DNA of 64,000 nucleotides from a virus, in the IMG/VR virus record IMGVR_UViG_3300042356_000801, positions 27,170 to 91,169 of that record. The stretch is one strand, 5' to 3'. Positions 26,801-32,100 of this stretch are shown piece after piece. Position 1 is the stretch's first letter. Every line of letters starts with the position of its first letter. The translations under genes were made by a program, and so were the position numbers. The notes beneath the pieces were generated by a model. The model was given only the letters and a program-made list of their open reading frames with translations. It ran no database searches and had not been told where the DNA came from.

Positions 26801-27406
26801 GACCATGTTGTTATGCCTCCATTTGAACTCTTCAAGACACCAGAGGGCTATTATGGAACTCTTGCTCACGAGCTTGTCCACTGGACCGGCCATTCGTCAA
26901 GGCTTGACAGAAAAAACATGAACCAGTTTGGCTCACCAGAGTATGCAAGAGAAGAACTCATTGCAGAATTTGGTTCAGCATTCTTGCTTGCAATGTTCGG
27001 GCTTTCTGCGGAACCAAGAGAAGACCACGCCCACTACTTGGCCAACTGGCTTCAGGTTCTTCGTGATGAGCCAAACGCCTTGCAAGAGGCTTCTACAAAG
27101 GCTCAAGAAGCATCAAAGATGCTCATCACAAAGATGAAGATAGTCCTGGAAGAAATGGGCGAAATAGCATCGGATGCAGAGTCGGCAGCTGAAGAAGCAG
27201 TCGATGTAAAGAGTTTGCAAGTTTTCAATGACCCACTATACGAATTCAAAGATGCGTCTATCGAGTGGAGTAAAGACCCACTTCATGCACCGTTCTTGAT
27301 TAAGTCTCTGGATGATGAAAAGCATTCATCGGGTCTTGTTAATAGAAGTTGGGAAAGAATTGCAGAAACAGCAATTTTCCTTGAACGTCTGAGCAGAAAT
27401 AAATAA
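14888..27406 (+). CDS. Giant head polyprotein 1: prohead protease + helicase + ArdC modules
   Basis: A single uninterrupted frame of 4172 residues. I chose ATG 14888 because AAGGAG lies four bases upstream and the protease fold begins right after it. Residues 17-171 are an S78/HK97-type prohead protease. A Pro/Gly/Met linker and an unrecognised region follow to residue 556. The rest is a chain of modules separated by R-[L/F/M]-S-S-G, with the Arg at 557, 613, 829, 953, 1042, 1228, 1433, 1566, 1655, 1973, 2050, 2731, 2987, 3502, 3535 and 3788. Two variants lie at 2787-2797 (EFSSG then RLSAG) and one HSSG at 4146. Recognised modules are WYL-like domains (about 760-825, 1795-1855), a duplicated acidic module (958-1130), a full SF1 helicase (about 2150-2715) and an ArdC-like protein (3793-4094). 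I infer that the protease cuts at these motifs during head maturation; no cleavage is proven by sequence. Confidence 0.9.
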   Translation: MPSSKKNSDIQYKAAPQGMVNLDEAEGIVECFVAGIGNKDSVGDVCAPGAFGKSLIRRKPRVVWGHNWNDPIGKVLDMYEVQPSDPRLPNKMKAAGIGGLYARVQFNLKSEKGREAFANVAFFGEEQEWSIGYKTINAKFDPQMQANILYEVELYEVSPVLHGANQLTGTISIKSEDQSSTVLVNEQPSIDGLNINELSSVLDALKTIASTTDEKCGPGMPMGMPAQMPMVMPSGGPGMPSVSKPTQPTAPRESVKPEVPSMPENPMLVAIRRELVDRTGSNIIVRSVIENIVVFDRITTDGISSTYKLPFNYANNEFMFGKPEKINTQPTPESSIPTMPGMPQQFGGFDTGKSLISFDDFSWVGFNQQIPAQQVDISTLNNVISNLEKIIEEKSTYIIPVDINNAFEVKQAIDPILDYYRVDATVTEDGIVVKSLDNEFLDAMDIATKGVLRSIGNMVGRAVDRPNIGKNRRDRNPNLASRGRGIGSRGAVVRLADGTMWDPKTAPDRNNNGIVGEGLTDGRGMSLSQPDPTPSGPNSIDAPKTPKAPKAPKKATRLSSGGDDSSRARDLAKQREMDKARGASATNPVGKEAVEQAKKLERERAAARQSETRLSSGRVIMSDGQMEISFDEEDGDGIYDATRDGFRIIRNERGSGGGRRFPESTATYGGSGLSEAEKKEILDVVKDSSNPLVQKILKGSFPSSLSDKQWAVLKREFEKNKKKTPSGYISNVRSGGTVAPGAKLDGGIAYLEPDHANDKDYENLRDAIQTAMRSNQMLRFDYSGKNREVIPVKIEKNNKTGKWNLTAQDDTGARKLFSLDKITPSSAERLSSGEWTKTDDGIEMDAPDIDGGYLIQGNSKDGFVVTRFADARRNGGQNANEYEHDKVFTSSSAAKKWAERNYKLISEEIGKEDVEIRKADAERSADFADMTPEDAADYAAWMDEETWRDRDPRFSSGEGYWVDAAEKEAGNDPKKLADFLIEQGILEEDHPRVKKLRNRLTADDEFEKTFSMLAEMDAEAEAESRAERRSTQFTAVENPFGRLSSGQRTWIDAAEDEAGDDPRELADFLLARGVIDEEDHPIIKGLRDGRTADDELEKAYEMLAEMDAEDQAEHAAQFKNAASEVSSLTKPTMPDLDGMDEDEAGDALQQANDEILSFADGTENIAREYLGDAEYNKRFGGAVPLIEEMSKNHDGGNYEREIALENALERANGFNLSVAGEMELESNRFSSGIDFDKKGASGLREMRHVERNPLRMDSSAEKAERDAYEKDVAAFIKNNGWFVEVPMYNGDPKWQSEDWYRAREFATNVAKLRFEDNYQNETNQFMQFFDKPGKPSKKDFFAKKGTVDYKSWYMAHTPLLTSEIDSVLNSDLYSDNYKESYMNAIRSFLYVNRPEFGPYGGDDPAYQAWLQQSGLGYGGRYSTSGPKFDEMGRFSSGAKRGSRKDNYINSYENPEDLKEAIFSELIFAGDYEGMTAEDLAYALNVRAESVEPILEQVKKDVGDAREDYDRYLESQPEMTDEDLQAMADDYARAQTVTDKFNNMTPEEAADYAAWMDEETWRDRDPRFSSGRELTDEEKQELGAQFARAQDRRKAELEERGAQFARAQDRRKAKEDRITKFYREMAEQNAMLSEMTPSELADYAEQWNESHAEDSRLSSGGINYYDWMVENGVPRSALDGERFRGRDAYGHSFHDYYAEDAFANIDEAVVEALLSDRTQRTSIQDLAKEAREHGLQLATNRSMQEEFSWAEAVNPKPESLRAEDLVRRPDDLGSNARRVAEAVANNSNGARSAASREDILHFTYDGKQRSVYPESFGTSKKGIAFFRAWDETADDGNGAYRSFNIDKIEGLVSHAIPPYVEIGTMTPEPKWSIADFSIEDWAKINDRFYFRSSEVGRAAFDIETAIQWELEGTGTRAPGSIIDTAERELKRLKQIAFDKHITEMVEKGATSSKFSLDIENAKRYGVKPLNRGNRLSSGGSGRFNIAEARSFDDMSDREQLAVFNGIKDRLSENNPSMVSVLEDGGLNIDGYLADFPQLHPDFSSEESGGERFSSGGFAPPKPKRAARKDEEGLIDGARVMRGNTFIESVVGQYERNRGKLSDAQWAKLAEIVGRGSKPTSAGAPTPKRPSKGPRLEKYSGKPRKIIGIDEVVPYDYPEAEFKPNPEQADAIDAMMTGSDVKVGALAATGKTTTVISFANRLAAQDPSARVLYLVFNRDAKSDAEARGMGDNVSVMTMDGIAFKAMIGAGGSPGLRPGLKTKLYEAGKASMDDSVRSYVGKAAYLGIKGAFIPRDGDAPLELTPTDIYKIVAKGVNAYSISSDEKIGPQHFTGKFNGPLAIPEDSPIMPNVLKYANKMWEDLQQDRDNLKKQGMLGLESNHLTKMWALTKPDVASFGGTDGVNVIMVDEAQDINPVFAKMMKDSKSAQKIYIGDTNQAINAWRGADGSTLDAVEAEYDMPITESYRFGAKIAGIGNRFLTLLGVKERMTGKKTRAGKNGSRVDVPGEVVTEMSVLDATMILCRSNGGAIAATMEVIEEGGGQKKVYGSANFKKDLQNFIDNIEWMQNAEKGEPYWTNSRGERMTSRPEFSADLEGITTYEEFKKEVASADNNRLNMLDGLLEKNSIPGLRNALDNILTRKEDIEKLDPNDYVKIQTAHTSKGLESGKVKIWSDFRKPKFDEELEEWVMPNEQELRLSYVAVTRAEEEIDLGSLDWVFNHTTDADEKPNARSARLSSGRSIARRQGKGKNSRARGQRPWSDEDRQNFADGNRLRAQTIPGKRREGPAAAEFSSGERLSAGGSGFYLDNPPDDDSDKWIDMASDDYRSISDSWRDFPEETDEFLSDFWSSHETWGQNPPSPWEFTAENLSEITDIFENTQRPSAYEPYYKQLRDLEGLPKEDIIKALKQIREDDDDTQMFVEFFNKDVFEVAEEKEAPLGKYVLEALQEWNNLPKWLENSQTDDGYTRPYRFYSGARFAPDGESGSRIQRRLSSGEYFGPPPTGSGKYNSREQVRASLDAFHSDPGTAVIPSDMLGILGSVPKGKESHILNAEVAKKIIANPDMEYSSNNGWPVDAGRLLDFIEVNEEDAIRTLREIGDAQRISSILGIPEKDAQDMLDGKPVYIMAGTAADMLDDLKEGKHYLEAGQLGNEDVTRIWGFDGAPKWVRHSDIATPEYDLDEQGRVNWSKEKWDSLSREQFDAELARGKNPPEPVYESPVERFNSEAIFDNPKWNARSGSFRNPVVDSEFAVAPRAARRSEQLEPTRAPSQARVGEKTVMADKEFAAKWIKRGHSVTASNMMDILGVERDSKNPEPSTEELNRLIEAMNEVSAKVGLTPLSVTRAPTKSDLKKLGISDEFMHALVASGKFKNMKEAMASLGDSRFDSLAAEYDSRMLSDAALLRIKDKMNKEGVPNSVAVLIEAITASFGRKQAWEKRIKEGRVSIKGDMKEDGMISDAKLSELLGRVNDALARSGYPEISQDELFPKDETGGYVDNLSSAVPGAPRMSSGQRFVARTSSSRRADAMNDAAARREGNTSRLSSGESLPFKDENGKLVPSNISQAAKDATPANPGFDREPLIQRKTPHRNLEDVEKALKTRQAISELFTMNRKNTQGFSVYDYQDELVKAGFPLEEIEEMIDSFVRLDSYIDDVERHFEIAREKLDETLEEIEDNLSKIERLKGERADAIKKWGNTEDNYWVQAIDDKIAAAMIKIDKAYQGGIGGEDGRLGTLHPQLEEMMSAMPGWTEGPYGMGDDINRRLLKVEASISKAGGKKKAVPVTGIDFGVPEGTRLSSGKAEEYYQNLTSHLINMIEKSQKDGGKWEAPWHKAGNMPRNASTKNMYSGGNLFALMLAAEEKGYATPHWGGFQQWKKLGGSVKKGEKATAILMPKTMFGDEIDPDTGKKVRKSKGIYFTTAHVFNLDQVEGIDREEFLKLPTDALTPEQRVGKLEDAIKEIGATINTGDGSRAYYSPREDHVVMPPFELFKTPEGYYGTLAHELVHWTGHSSRLDRKNMNQFGSPEYAREELIAEFGSAFLLAMFGLSAEPREDHAHYLANWLQVLRDEPNALQEASTKAQEASKMLITKMKIVLEEMGEIASDAESAAEEAVDVKSLQVFNDPLYEFKDASIEWSKDPLHAPFLIKSLDDEKHSSGLVNRSWERIAETAIFLERLSRNK
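14936..15400 (+). other. S78 prohead protease domain of polyprotein 1
   Basis: Residues 17-171. The catalytic His is in V-V-W-G-H-N at residue 66. The Ser is in E-W-S-I-G-Y-K at residue 130. The acidic residue is in the V-E-L-Y-E-V-S-P-V strand at 153 or 156. The A-P-G-A-F segment at 47-51 and the L-Y-A-R-V-Q-F strand are also typical. This is the only head-maturation protease I can find in the window. Confidence 0.9.
17165..17362 (+). other. WYL-like domain 1 in polyprotein 1
   Basis: Residues about 760-825 show the WYL pattern: A-I-Q-T-A-M, then M-L-R-F-D-Y-S-G, V-I-P-V-K-I, a W-x-L strand and L-F-S-L-D-K-I. WYL domains sense ligands or nucleic acids in bacterial regulators and defence proteins. 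Confidence 0.5.
17702..17758 (+). repeat. 57-bp direct repeat, copy 1
   Basis: This stretch ends in the RFSSG motif at 17744 and is repeated with one mismatch at 19541-19597. It encodes A-A-W-M-D-E-E-T-W-R-D-R-D-P-R-F-S-S-G. The near-identity of the DNA points to recent duplication or gene conversion. Confidence 0.9.
17759..18277 (+). repeat. Tandem duplicated acidic module in polyprotein 1
   Basis: Two adjacent modules separated by RLSSG at 18011 share W-V/I-D-A-A-E, L-A-D-F-L, E-E-D-H-P, T-A-D-D-E and M-L-A-E-M-D-A-E. Copy 1 is about 17759-18010 and copy 2 starts at 18026. Protein similarity is clear while the DNA has diverged, so the duplication is older than the 57-bp repeat. Confidence 0.8.
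19541..19597 (+). repeat. 57-bp direct repeat, copy 2
   Basis: Partner of the repeat at 17702-17758, differing at one base (TCCTCT versus TCCTCC in the Ser-Ser codons). It again ends in RFSSG. Confidence 0.9.
19631..19735 (+). repeat. 54-bp tandem repeat
   Basis: Two in-frame copies of an 18-residue unit (G-A-Q-F-A-R-A-Q-D-R-R-K-A then a Glu-rich end) lie just after the RFSSG at 19583. The second copy starts at 19685. The DNA is nearly identical, which suggests recent slippage. Confidence 0.85.
20270..20460 (+). other. WYL-like domain 2 in polyprotein 1
   Basis: Residues about 1795-1855 contain I-L-H-F-T-Y-D-G-K-Q-R-S-V-Y-P, an aromatic strand, and Y-R-S-F-N-I-D-K-I-E-G-L, the same core pattern as the first WYL-like domain. 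Confidence 0.5.
21338..23030 (+). other. SF1 (UvrD/Rep-like) helicase domain in polyprotein 1
   Basis: All main SF1 motifs are present in order: Q-motif P-N-P-E-Q-A-D-A-I; Walker A A-T-G-K-T-T at about 2186-2191; Walker B M-V-D-E-A-Q-D at about 2404-2410; motif III Y-I-G-D-T-N-Q-A-I-N-A-W-R-G; motif IV E-S-Y-R-F; motif V Q-T-A-H-T-S-K-G-L-E; motif VI S-Y-V-A-V-T-R-A-E-E. It therefore looks catalytically intact. The RFSSG at 21035 and RLSSG at 23078 bracket it. Confidence 0.85.
26264..27170 (+). other. ArdC-like antirestriction domain in polyprotein 1
   Basis: Residues about 3793-4094 match ArdC. The N-terminal single-strand-binding domain has W-E-A-P-W-H, Y-S-G-G-N and W-G-G-F-Q-Q-W-K-K-L-G-G. 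The C-terminal zincin has H-E-L-V-H-W-T-G-H at 3994-4002 and E-E-L-I-A-E-F-G, carrying the third zinc ligand. ArdC proteins protect incoming DNA from restriction. Confidence 0.85.
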
Positions 27407-27427
27407 CATTCAACACACATACACCGC

Positions 27428-27461
27428 AATACTTACTCAAATGATACGTTTAGAGTATAAT
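27428..27461 (+). promoter_or_regulatory. Candidate promoter
   Basis: A perfect TATAAT at 27456-27461 lies 33 bases ahead of the ATG at 27494. The -35 region (around TTACTC at 27433) is weak. The upstream AATACTTAC and CGTTTAG words also occur before the first giant ORF at 14828-14843. Confidence 0.45.
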
Positions 27462-27493
27462 TTACGGTACTTACGAATTAGGAGTCATCTAAT

Positions 27494-29170
27494 ATGAACG
27501 ACGAAATGAACAACAGCCTTAGTGTCAGCACTGAGGGCGAAGTTCTGAAGTGCGCAAAAGGCGTAGATGCTTCAGCATGCGGGTTTACCCCTGGCGCAAA
27601 AGTGTGCGGCAAGTGCGGAGCCTTGCCGGTTCAGATGAAGATGGTCCCCGTGGATGAGGCCGAGGACGAAGAAGAGGAAATGGAAGACGAAGACAGAGCA
27701 ATGCCTGCGCCTCGTCCTGCACGCCCTGCTGGCCCAATGGCTATGGAAGATGCCAACATGGAACCGGAACAACTTGAGGTCCCAGAAGAAGACGAAGAAG
27801 AAGAATTGACCGATGAAGAAAAAGGCCTCCTTCGAATGCTTCTAAAAAAGCGCAAAGGTCGCAAGTTCAAGGGAATGAACATGGAAGATGACTACGAAGA
27901 GGAAGAGGATATGACCGACGAAGAAGAGATGACTGACGAAGAGAAGGCTTTTCTCTCGCAGGTAAACAAGAAGCGTAAGGCTCGCGGTCTCGCCGCCACC
28001 ACAAACGGCTTCAAGGGCATGAACGGCACACACATGACGCCTGACGGAACCGAGATGGAAGACATGCCCGATGAAGAAGAGGACTTGACTGATGAAGAAA
28101 AAGAACTCTTGGCAACCCTAAACAAGAAGCGTAAGGCTCGTGGTCTTGCTTCAACTTCAAACGGGTTCAAAGGCAAAGGCATGGACGAGGACGAAGTGTC
28201 TGAAGAAATGCCCGACGACGAAGAAGTAGAAAAGCAGATGATGCTTGAAAGAATGCGCAAAAAGCGTATCAAGTCTATGGGTATGAAGTCTGAAGCCTTT
28301 GGTGCCAACGGCTACCTGTGTGCAATTGAAAGAAAAGCTTATCCAGGCGGTTCGTCTGTTTGTGATGATTGCCCAGGCGGATGTATTGCTGAAAAGGGTC
28401 TTCCTGGCTTGCTTCATGTTGAAGGCATTGCCGAGCAAATGTTTGACGGAAAAGTTCTTGATTCTGGCTACTCAGCAAAAGCTGACATGTACGTCATTGA
28501 TGTGCAGACAAAGAGTGGCTCTGTGAATGAAGTTTTTATTGATGGAACAACTGCTGAAGTGCAAGGCTTCCACAAGCTTGACAACTCAGTGTTTGAACAG
28601 AAGTCAGCACAGGGTGGACTTGAGATGATTCAGTTCCACGAAGCAGCAGACATTGCGGTCAAGTCAATTGATGGCCATGTAATAGGTGTAGAGCCAGACT
28701 CTTTTGAGGGAATTGATTCATACGCAGTTGAAATTGACGGCTTTGACGGAAAGTCATACGACGTTTTTGTTTCTCTTGACGGAGAAGTCCTTGGTTACGA
28801 TAAGTACGAGATGGACGAGGCAGAAGAGATTGAAGCAGAGGCTGCAGAGATTGCACTTAAACGCGCATTTACTGACGACCAACGCAACTCGATGTCTAAA
28901 GAAGGAACTGCAATGTCAGATGGTTCTTTCCCAATTAAGAGCGAATCAGATTTGCGTAACGCAATTCAGGCTCACGGTCGCGCAAAGGATAAAGAAGCCG
29001 CAAAGCGTCACATCATGAAGCGTGCTAAGGACATGGGCAAAGAAAGTCTTATTCCTTCCAACTGGGTCATGGGTGGCGGAACTGAAAAAAAGAGTGACAC
29101 CGTAGACGCAGGTCTTATGGCTTCTTTGATTGAGTTTGAACTTCTTCAAGCCGAAACAGAAACAAACTAG
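27494..29170 (+). CDS. Acidic repeat protein with C-terminal DUF6582-like domain
   Basis: A 558-residue protein with three parts. Residues 14-45 hold a four-Cys zinc-ribbon (K-C-A-K, A-C-G-F, V-C-G-K-C-G). Residues 50-255 hold very acidic runs with three related repeats (T-D-E-E-K then N-K-K-R-K-A-R-G-L-A). Residues 270-300 carry a second Cys cluster (Y-L-C, V-C-D-D-C-P-G-G-C). The C-terminus has S-D-G-S-F-P-I, A-I-Q-A-H-G-R-A, A-K-R-H-I and I-P-S-N-W, which matches a short domain common in actinophage proteins that I recall as DUF6582. It lies between the two giant ORFs, has a good AGGAG site and is probably expressed from the TATAAT promoter. A scaffold-like or capsid-associated role is inferred. 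Confidence 0.75.
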   Translation: MNDEMNNSLSVSTEGEVLKCAKGVDASACGFTPGAKVCGKCGALPVQMKMVPVDEAEDEEEEMEDEDRAMPAPRPARPAGPMAMEDANMEPEQLEVPEEDEEEELTDEEKGLLRMLLKKRKGRKFKGMNMEDDYEEEEDMTDEEEMTDEEKAFLSQVNKKRKARGLAATTNGFKGMNGTHMTPDGTEMEDMPDEEEDLTDEEKELLATLNKKRKARGLASTSNGFKGKGMDEDEVSEEMPDDEEVEKQMMLERMRKKRIKSMGMKSEAFGANGYLCAIERKAYPGGSSVCDDCPGGCIAEKGLPGLLHVEGIAEQMFDGKVLDSGYSAKADMYVIDVQTKSGSVNEVFIDGTTAEVQGFHKLDNSVFEQKSAQGGLEMIQFHEAADIAVKSIDGHVIGVEPDSFEGIDSYAVEIDGFDGKSYDVFVSLDGEVLGYDKYEMDEAEEIEAEAAEIALKRAFTDDQRNSMSKEGTAMSDGSFPIKSESDLRNAIQAHGRAKDKEAAKRHIMKRAKDMGKESLIPSNWVMGGGTEKKSDTVDAGLMASLIEFELLQAETETN

Positions 29171-29187
29171 AGCAAGGACGACCCGAC

Positions 29188-32100
29188 ATGACGGGTACGT
29201 TTAAGACTAAAACAAGAGTCTATACATCACCTGAATTTTTTACCCCGATAACGGGCCGAAAGAGTTTTACAGACGCCGCTATCGACTTTAGACGCGGGCT
29301 TATAGAGAACTCTTCCATGGCCGTTCTTAATGCTGACCTTTCTGTAAAGGCCGCAATGGGGGCGGGTCTTTCTGCTTCTGCTTCATCCATAGGGCAATCG
29401 TCTCAAGGAACATCTCCAAATACTGACGGTAAAAAGCGTGTCAACAAAGGCGGCGTTCCGGGGATGGTTGAGGACGAGCGTGGATTTAGGTACATGCCCG
29501 ATGCAACATGGGGTCCAGACAAAGTTCTCAAACTGTTTCCTTCTCCAGAAGAAAGACAGTCTTCTAATAAAGTTCCAAACTTTGGTTTTGTAGACAGAGA
29601 ACCAATTTTTACTCCTCAACAGTTTGTTGAACAGATGGAGAAAAAACCCAAAATCAGGATGTCTAAGTACAAAATAAATACACGTACTGGCGAACCCATA
29701 GAAGACACTGAAGTTGAGTTTGACCGAATGAGGTTTGGTAAAACTTTTAAAGTAAACCCAGACATCTCTAACGAAATAGAAGAAGACATATCTGACGAAA
29801 CATCAGGAGAAATGCAAGAGAAGAGTCTTGGCTCGACCCTGAAGCAAAGAATGCCAGGTGCAACTATTGCTGGTAGAGCAGCCGCTCGCTTTGGTGTGAT
29901 TATGGATGAGCTTGGGAAGATGCGTTGTCCTCCTGGGACTCCAGCGGCAAACCAATTCACTGACATGACAGGTTCTAACTGTTTTGGAATAACTCCAGGA
30001 AATATGATTTCTGAGGCAATCAACCTTGCGCAAAGACTAATTCCATCCGATGATTCAAGACGTACTGATGGTTTTACCAGAGGGGTAGCCAACTTCTTCT
30101 TCGACATGGAGAATGGCATATTTGGCAACAACGTCTGGTATCACCCAGACGGAACCAGAATGAAGCATGGTGAATGGCGTAAGTTCCGTGAAGCTAACGG
30201 TGTTGCAAGAAACGAACGCTGGATGGTCAACGGCGTTGAGCGTGTTTATGCAGAGATTGACGCTCAAGAGGCGCGCTTGACCGACCTTTATCAAAAGCTT
30301 GACATTGATACAAGAGACAGCAGAAAAGCAACAAACGAACATCTATACGAGGCGTTTGAAAAACTAGAACAATCAGGCGTTATAACGGCAAAGATTGAAG
30401 GCAGGCCTACTGAGGCTGATGTTGAAGCAATGATGACTTCACGCCTAAAAAATACCGACGCACACTGGAACACTCGCTCGAATGAAGAAAAAGCACTGTT
30501 TCTCAAAATTGAAATTCAAAGATATAGAGAGCTTGAGCGTGCGCACCTTGAGGCTTTCCTTGATGAGGTAATCAAAAATCCTGAACACATGAAGTCTATC
30601 CGGGCAGTAAGAATGCATCCAACCGGCAAAGACAGAGCTTCGTATGGCATAGACGGCATAGACAGAAGAACCAATATGCCTTACGGTTCAATCAATATAG
30701 ACATACCTAAATCAATGGAATTTGAAGACTCTCTTCTTCCAGCTCTCTCCCCTGATGAAAGACTCAGAATATGGGCAGAAGGAGGGATGTCTGAGGCACT
30801 CAGGTCTTCCACTGTAAAAGATTTCCTTGTTAACTCAAACGCCTATGCCGGTCAGATGATAGCAATGGTCGACGGCGGTCGTGGTCTTGGCCGCCATGAT
30901 ATGAAGCACGAGATAGCTCACTCGATTCAGGCTGCAGCCATTTTTGAACACATGAAGAGAGAACTTGATGCTAGGGGTTCTCTTGTTATGAACACCAAGA
31001 ATGGACCCAAGACCATTACAAGTGTTGCCGAACTCGATAACGACATGCTTGCTGCATTAATGATAAATGAAAACTATATGGGGATTGACCTCGATTCATT
31101 AAAAAGCCTCCGTTCTAGAGGGGACATTGTTGCGTTGTTGGGGGGTAAATATATTGATGACGTTGACAATCAATATGATGGCAAAAGGCGTGCTGCTGAA
31201 ATAGGTGCAGAAATATGGGCACTTCGAAGCGCAGGTTTAATATTCGGAGATGACGTAGACGCGGCTCTTGAGTACATGGACGATGTTGCTTCTGGAAAAA
31301 TAACAGCAGACAGAACAGTTGCAGACAGCGTTCTTACTAGAAGAGTTTACGATGACCATTTAGACGGTACCAGGAGAGTTCGTGAAGCTAGAGAAGCCCG
31401 CGAAGCTGCTGAAGAAGCAGCAAGGCTGGCCGAAAGTGCAGATACTCCAGATGAAGAATTTTTTGATGCTGATACCAGGGCTGCAGAAGACAGGATGTCT
31501 GATGCCAGGGAGGCATATGCTCTAGAAAAACGTGCAGAAGTAAAAACCACAAAAGAACAAGCCAAGACAATGACAGAAGAAGAGATGATTGATTTTCTCT
31601 CTTATTCAACAGAAGGTTCTGACGCTCTTACGGAAATGCTTGATGCAGCCGGAGAGGCCGGTGAAGAGCCGGACTGGATGAGCGTCATGGATAGGGACAC
31701 TCTTGATGCGCAGTCAAAATCCGTAATAGATGAGTGGGTAAAGCGCTTTACAGTTAGAAGAAGTCCTGAAGCCTTAGAAAAACTATTAAATATGGTTGAC
31801 GACAAGCGTGAATCAAGAGGAACACTTTCTCCTGAAAAAATAGAAGAACGTCGTCATCGTGAATACCTAGAGGGTGCTACGGAACGAGCAAAGGACTTGG
31901 ACTTAGAGGACCTCGTTGAGTTCTCTTCAAACTGGGAAGAACTTGCTTCATCCGAAGGGATTGAGGCTCCAGAGCGCACTCGTAGAAAAGAAGCACGCGA
32001 CATGTACAGGGATGAGTACATCAAGAGAAGAACAGAAGGCCCTGATTCTGTTTCTAGAGAAGATGCCCGCAAAGAGTTTAATGCAAAATTAAAAGAACTG

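Larger units (their letters stand above)
16556..27331 (+). repeat. Array of R-[LF]-S-S-G motifs in polyprotein 1
   Basis: Motif codons start at 16556, 16724, 17372, 17744, 18011, 18569, 19184, 19583, 19850, 20804, 21035, 23078, 23846, 25391, 25490 and 26249. Variants start at 23246 (EFSSG), 23264 (RLSAG) and 27320 (KHSSG). They lie between modules and none falls inside a recognisable domain. Proposed protease cleavage sites. Confidence 0.75.
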
